A stretch of 64,000 nt of DNA from Bog-473 sp963763575 (GTDB lineage Bacteria; Actinomycetota; Acidimicrobiia; Acidimicrobiales; RAAP-2). This document shows, piece after piece, positions 59,814 to 64,000 of this stretch. Made by a program: the position numbers and the translations under genes. The notes under the pieces are model-generated. The model was not told where the DNA came from. It searched no databases and saw only the letters and a list, made by a program, of their open reading frames with translations. Location: contig CAVXPD010000025.1 in the NCBI GenBank assembly GCA_963763575.1, forward strand, positions 10,628-74,627, in the 5' to 3' direction. The first letter of the stretch is position 1; every line of letters begins with the position of its first letter.

Positions 59814-60338
59814 TCAGCTCGTCTCCGCGAGTTCGATCCCCATTGCGCGGTAGCGGTCCAGCCCACGCTGACGCAGCCGTGAGACATGCGCCTTGAGCAT
59901 GCGGTCATAAAGCGGGTCCTTGTAGGAGAGGACGAGCTGCTTGTGCTCCGCTGGCGTGACGTGGGCGATGACCACGGCCTTCTCCAGCAGCGCCCGACAC
60001 TCGCTCGGCTCGGTGATCATCCGGTCGATCAGCACCCGGACGGGGATGACGTGCTCTCGTTCAAGCCTCGCCCCCTTTGCCGCCTTCGCCGCTCCCACAC
60101 TGATGTAGCTGTGCGGCGGCTTCCAAAGTCTGATCATCGCATCGAGCGCTTTGCGGATCGCCATGTCCTCTCGGAGGAACCGAGCAACGGGGCCTGGCGT
60201 GATGTGCCGATTCGTGGCGCGGCCCGCTGCCATCTCGCACAGCCACACGATGTCCTCGTGGTATTTGAGCTGGAGGGCGCGATAGGCAGGCTGCGCCCTG
60301 CGAGTGGCATGGGCCTTGTGCGCTGCTTTCGTGGTCAT
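59814..60338 (-). CDS. Hypothetical protein with an EHVIP motif
   Basis: A 174-aa frame (ATG 60338) that is fully open in the otherwise frameshifted element. Mostly helical and basic. It has 'ITPGPVARFLREDMAIRKAL', 'RLEREHVIPVRVLIDRMITE' and 'HVTPAEHKQLVLSYKDPLYD'. The EH-V-I-P element recalls metal-binding nuclease motifs, but I cannot identify a family. The frame runs on to 60575 without sense. Confidence 0.55.
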   Translation of the reverse strand: MTTKAAHKAHATRRAQPAYRALQLKYHEDIVWLCEMAAGRATNRHITPGPVARFLREDMAIRKALDAMIRLWKPPHSYISVGAAKAAKGARLEREHVIPVRVLIDRMITEPSECRALLEKAVVIAHVTPAEHKQLVLSYKDPLYDRMLKAHVSRLRQRGLDRYRAMGIELAETS

Positions 60339-60712
60339 GCCCCCATTGTCAGATGGCGTTGATTTCTGGTCAATGAGTATTGGCGACAGGTCTTGAACAT
60401 CTGGCGCGTCAACTTGGAAACGTATGCCCTGCGCACCTAGCGCCCGCCCTAACAAGGCTCTCGGCGCGATCGTCAGATGGTGCCTCACCGCCCAGGTGAC
60501 GTGTCTCCCGGCTTCATGGCCGAGGCTGGTCGTTGCTGGCGGATGGTCTACGACCGCAACCTCCAGACAACGCACTGCACCGATCAGCCGACCTTCACAG
60601 GCCGGTGGTTCTCATGACGGGGCGACCGGTGGTGGAGGGTGTGGGCGTGTCCGGATCACCTGGAGGGTATGACGGGCGTGCGAGAGTTCGGGCGACGACG
60701 CGGCTGAGACCG
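60339..60712. other. Spacer without clear gene
   Basis: About 370 bp between the unknown minus-strand gene and the lipoprotein gene. No open frame with a ribosome-binding site, no repeat and no RNA gene is seen. Confidence 0.6.
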
Positions 60713-61279
60713 CTAGGACGTTGCAAACCACAGTTTATTGACGATGCCCATACCGGGCACAAGATGGCTAGCGGCTGTACTTGGCACCGTGATACATGCA
60801 GAGTGAGTCGCTGTTCCTCCGGGGTACACGTCATTGTTCATAGGCTGGCCCCCGTTACAGAAGGGCTGGCTGGCGGCGTTGTAAGTTAGATGATTGCTTG
60901 CCAGAAACTGGGGAGCCAGAACAATGGGAGGTGCTGGTTTCTGTCCTTGCTCCCGGGTCGCCTCCATCGTGTACACGAGCGACTCATAACCGGCAGCGGT
61001 TGTCGAGGTGACTGGGTCGGTGGTCTCAGGGACCACGCTGATCACCTTGACCGTCCAACCCACGACGCTTCCCGTCTGTCCGAGCGGGATTGGGTCCGAT
61101 GGGTCGTTTCCGTTTCCCTTGGCTGCGGTCGCCGCCGTCGTTGAAGAGACACCCCATTTTGTAGTCGTAGTTGTCCCGCTGCCACTGGTACTGGGGCTAC
61201 TGCTGCACGCCGCCATTATCAAGCCGACCAGCACCATTCCGCTGATGCCAGATGTCATTCGTTTCGTGAGCATCGGCAC
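60713..61279 (-). CDS. Exported lipoprotein, DUF4352-like
   Basis: A 188-aa protein. The signal peptide has lipobox M-A-A-C ('MVLVGLIMAACSSSPSTS'). A Thr/Ser-rich linker (TTTTTKWG) is followed by a beta-rich domain: 'GSVVGWTVKVISVVPETTDP', 'GYESLVYTMEATREQGQKPA' and 'CITVPSTAASHLVPG', with two Cys. The pattern fits DUF4352/Telokin-like lipoproteins. Carried by the mobile element; the frame is intact. Confidence 0.78.
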   Translation of the reverse strand: MPMLTKRMTSGISGMVLVGLIMAACSSSPSTSGSGTTTTTKWGVSSTTAATAAKGNGNDPSDPIPLGQTGSVVGWTVKVISVVPETTDPVTSTTAAGYESLVYTMEATREQGQKPAPPIVLAPQFLASNHLTYNAASQPFCNGGQPMNNDVYPGGTATHSACITVPSTAASHLVPGMGIVNKLWFATS

Positions 61280-61848
61280 CCTCCCATTTATTCGGCGACA
61301 ACCTCACCCAATCCAAGTTCTCTCGTCACCTATTGAGACGAACGGAATCGTGTGGGGCCGAGCTTTCGGGCATCAGCCGGTCTACCCGATTGAAGAACGT
61401 GGTCTCGGAACCCCGACATGCCCCCACGCCCCTGGGACCGACTGGTACTGGCTCTGGCTGTTGGTAACGCCTGCCTCACCGGCCACGATTCACATCCGGC
61501 TCTTGGCCCGTCTCGACAGCCTCCATTCTATAAAAACAGCCACCACTTTCCGGTCAGGTTCGGTCGGATTTGAGGACATTTTTGAGAAATAGAGGGCAGC
61601 CACATAAGGGGTCGGATAAACCTGCTCATTGACGTGGGTGCTGTGATGGAAGCCTTGCGGTGGCGCTGATGTGGAGTGGCGGCGGTTGAATTGGTCAACG
61701 AAACGCTGCGAAAAAAAGTTCGAAAAAAGTTCTGTAGACGTGGAGATACCCCTATAGAGCGACAGAGACTTACGAGGGGCTAAATAGTTGATCAGTTACC
61801 GGTTTTGACGTATCGTCCTTGATTCGACTGTGCTAGCGAGACGAGCAT
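61280..61848. other. AT-richer spacer in mobile element
   Basis: About 570 bp with no supported gene. It is less GC-rich than the window, with A-tracts such as CGAAAAAAAGTTCGAAAAAA near 61710 and TATAGAGCGACAGAG near 61755. It could hold promoters of the XRE regulator operon or an origin of transfer or replication, but I see no clear set of iterons. Confidence 0.5.
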
Positions 61849-62169
61849 TTGTGTTATGACCGCAGCGAACAGACCGCAAGCAGGTACCACACGTTCTTCG
61901 GCTACCTCACCCAAAGTCGTCTACTCCGCCATGACAACGCCTTGTCCGGCGGGCAAGGGCTTGAGCACCGACGACCTCGGCCACTGGTCGGTCGCTCCGG
62001 TTGCCAGATCATTCGCTACGAGGCCGGTTCGCATGTTCCAGACGTCGTCGTGTTGGCCCGACTGGCGTACGCCCTCAACGTTGGTGTCGAAGATCTGTTC
62101 GTGCCCCGCACCGTGGACACATCGCGCCGGAAGCTACTGGCTCGCCGTAACCAGCAAATGGCCTCCTAA
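61849..62169 (+). CDS. XRE family regulator, frameshifted start
   Basis: About 100 aa. 'STDDLGH' is read in one frame and 'LVGRSGCQIIRYEAGSHVPD' plus 'VVVLARLAYALNVGVEDLFV' in the other: the recognition helix and C-terminal helix of a Cro/CI-type HTH ('LA.aL.v.v.dLF'). The first 30 residues are not conserved, so the start is uncertain. It probably regulates the replication genes that follow. Confidence 0.65.
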   Translation: MCYDRSEQTASRYHTFFGYLTQSRLLRHDNALSGGQGLEHRRPRPLVGRSGCQIIRYEAGSHVPDVVVLARLAYALNVGVEDLFVPRTVDTSRRKLLARRNQQMAS

Positions 62170-62255
62170 CGCGTCGGAGGGGCCGTTTCCGGCCCCCCAG
62201 ACAGACGTCACAGCTATGCAAACCGGGCCAGCACCCCGGAGAGAGAGAGCAACCG

Positions 62256-62517
62256 ATGAGACCAGAGGACCCTGGGTGCCAAGGTACCCGATCCCAGTAC
62301 CAGGGGTCAGTACCCGCCCTCCCGGCAATCTTGTCCTGTCGATCGGGTCGAGGACCTCCTCGCCGCCGAGATCGAGAGCTTCCTGGCACTGGTGGCCTAC
62401 GACCGGGACCTCGATCACCTGGATCCGAAGACGAGCAGGTCCCGCAACCGGGTATCCGGTGGCTGGCCCAGGACGGGAGAACAACGTCCGACCGGGCCGG
62501 CCGAGGAGGCGTCATGA
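62256..62517 (+). CDS. Small ORF upstream of the AAA ATPase, frameshifted
   Basis: About 86 aa. Start ATG 62256 (MRPEDPGCQG); the conserved-looking part 'VEDLLAAEIESFLALVAYDR' and 'DLDHLDPKTSRSRNRVSGGW' is in the next frame and stops at 62517, overlapping the ATPase ATG by 4 bp (ATGA). No family recognised; the overlap suggests coupled translation. Confidence 0.45.
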
Positions 62518-63827
62518 CCCAGCCTGAGTCCGACCTGCGCGACCTCATGAACTCTGTGTTGGCTGAGCCGGAGGCGAGCAGCGAGCCGCCCTGAACCAGG
62601 CCATCCTCAAGGTTCGCCTGGTGGTCGAAAAAGGGTTGAACGTGGTTGGTGCTCAGGAGGCGCTTATCCAAGTCGGCGCTCAGGTCGGGACCGACGAGCA
62701 GGATGTCTCGATCTGGTTGACCCGAGCGGTGGTCCCGGCCATCAGAACGGTAAGCGATCGGCGAAGACGTCGCATTCCTCGATCTGTTCAACGTGCGCCG
62801 GAACAACGACCTGGCCGTGGCACGAGTGGACCCGGCGGGCAGGCACCGTCATCGAGGGCAGAAAAAGCGACGGGCAAGAGCACGCTCGCCGGAGACATTG
62901 CCGCTCGCACAAGTGTCGGAGCCGGGATGCGGACCGGACTCCAGGTATTCACGGGAACGTCCTCTACTTGTGCGGCGAAGAGTCGCTGTCAAAGACGCTG
63001 CGGAGGCGACGGATCAACAGCTACTGGATCTCAGTTACGACCTGCTGCCAGGCGCCTTCACCATCCTCGATGTCGTTCACACCGACGATGGCGACCGTCA
63101 GTGGGAGATACCCGGAGATCTCGACTTGATCGAAGAGAAGGTGAGGGCTCATCATGCCACGCTCCTTGTTATCGATGTGCTCGACAACTTTTTGGGCGAC
63201 CACGTGGATACCCACTCCAACCACAGCGTGCGCCGTGCCCTGGGACCACTCGCGAGGCTGGCCCCACACTCGATCTGACGGTGATCGCCATACGCCACCT
63301 CCGCAAGGGTGGGGAGGGGTTAGCTGTCGATCAAGGGATGGATCCGTAGGGATCGGAGGACAAGCTCGCAGCGTCCTACGCCGATCACCATCCCGACAAG
63401 GAGGGGCACCGTGTCCTTGCTCAGGTGGCCTGAACCTGGCCCGACCTCACCATCCCTTGGCTACGAGATCTCATCGACCACAGACGACCTCGGCGTCGTT
63501 GCCAAGATCACCTGGACCGGTCCTGAGGATCTCACCGCCGAGGATCTGGCATCTGCTCAGCCTGGACACGCTCGTGAACTCAAAGCGGCTGCGGAGTGGC
63601 TCAGCACGACCATGGACGACCACCACGGAAGGATCAACTCGGTGGAAGCAGAAGGGCTAGCTCGTGACGAGGCTGGCTTCTCCCTCCGCACCCTGAAGAG
63701 GGCCAAGAAGAAGATGGGTGTCAGGTCCAAGCAGGAATACGACAAGAGCGCCGACGGAAAGGTCATCCGGGTCTGGTACTGGACCCGGCCGGACAGGGAA
63801 CCACCCGATGACGGGCACGACAGCTGA
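62514..63827 (+). pseudogene. AAA_25/RepA-like ATPase, several frameshifts
   Basis: Replication-type ATPase of about 435 aa in at least three frames. ATG 62514 has GAGGAGG 6 nt upstream. 'VEKGLNVVGAQEALIQVGAQ', then Walker A 'AEKATGKSTLAGDIAARTSV', 'FTILDVVHTDDGDRQWEIPG', Walker B 'HATLLVIDVLDNFLGDHVDT', the sensor 'VIAIRHLRKGGEGLAVDQG', and the C-terminal HTH-like 'FSLRTLKRAKKKMGVRSKQE' and VWYWTRP. This is the domain order of RecA-like RepA/AAA_25 ATPases in integrative elements. Either decayed or affected by read errors. Confidence 0.75.
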
Positions 63828-63862
63828 CCATAGGCCGACCTCATCCGAGTCCGTGTGTGTCG

Positions 63863-63943
63863 TTTGCCAGCCACATGGGACTAGTTGATCGCTGGTTTTG
63901 CCAGTGACATGGGACCACCCGCTTTGCCAGTTATGGGACCACC
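63863..63943. repeat. Three direct repeats TTTGCCAG..ATGGGAC at the right edge
   Basis: Copies start at 63863, 63897 and 63923 and share TTTGCCAG, 2-4 variable bases, then ATGGGAC followed by TA or CA; spacings are 34 and 26 bp. Such clustered short repeats are typical of the ends of IS21-like elements, so another element may continue past the window end. This part holds no gene. Confidence 0.65.
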
Positions 63944-64000
63944 CTGACGCACCACTCGGAACGCCGGCCGAAAAGACATTCGGCTGGGCCTCCAGAGCCG

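Overview
The window looks like a chromosome segment of a high-GC actinobacterium, probably in or near the class Acidimicrobiia. The evidence is a WhiB regulator, DUF2469 and DUF3501 proteins, an Rv2927c-like coiled-coil protein, a mycothiol-dependent-isomerase-type protein, an LCP wall-ligase protein and a leftward housekeeping block whose order follows actinobacterial genomes. The genus is inferred only loosely. I saw no tRNA, rRNA or CRISPR array.

Layout. 1-390: a structured intergenic repeat (copy A). 390-7814: leftward genes for a stomatin-like protein and NfeD partner, an enoyl-CoA hydratase, yraN, DUF2469, rplS, trmD, rimM, khpA, rpsP and ffh (ribosome maturation plus SRP). 7943-10249: an FKBP lipoprotein, small membrane proteins and a frameshifted isomerase-family gene. 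10312-25112: a tightly packed leftward block ftsY, smc, mutM, rnc, acpP, plsX, rpmF, DUF177, coiled-coil gene, coaD, rsmD, recG and a DAK2-type kinase gene, interrupted by repeat copy B. 25195-28383: rpmB, thiL and GTP-dependent pckG. 28605-32188: an accessory patch with a truncated transporter, DUF488, an unknown protein, an MFS transporter, a stand-alone RAM-domain protein and a small exported protein. 32374-38627: CoA-transferase, galactokinase-like kinase, trpD, acyl-CoA dehydrogenase, LCP protein. 38691-41156: whiB and a Fur/PerR-type oxidative-stress cluster (DUF3501, rubrerythrin, Fur, Cys-rich redox-like protein) with two matching operators. 41205-43875: acetyltransferase, pyrE, DUF3293, regulator. 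43910-48596: a translationally coupled glpD / alkyl-DHAP-synthase-like / glycerol-kinase-like operon. 48685-52540: FAD reductase, metallo-hydrolase, xseB, xseA. 52661-54300: repeat copy C split by an IS30-family element. 54345-55958: CHAP protein and rnpB. 56039-63827: an integrative element with tyrosine integrase, excisionase-like gene, small ORFs, HNH nuclease, lipoprotein, XRE regulator and AAA replication-type ATPase. The right edge carries short direct repeats that may be an IS end.

The most unusual signal is a dispersed, structured repeat family (copies at about 29-260, 20605-20885 and 52661-54300): arrays of TATA-like cores spaced 31-40 bp, several followed by perfect short hairpins. 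A second pattern is low-complexity expansion inside essential genes (rplS tail, rimM N-terminus, ftsY, thiL, xseA). Third, many conserved genes (rplS, an isomerase-family gene, a regulator, xseA, the transposase and most mobile-element genes) are broken by single-base indels, often in G or C runs. This points to sequence error at least in part, so reading frames in the last 11 kb should be treated cautiously.
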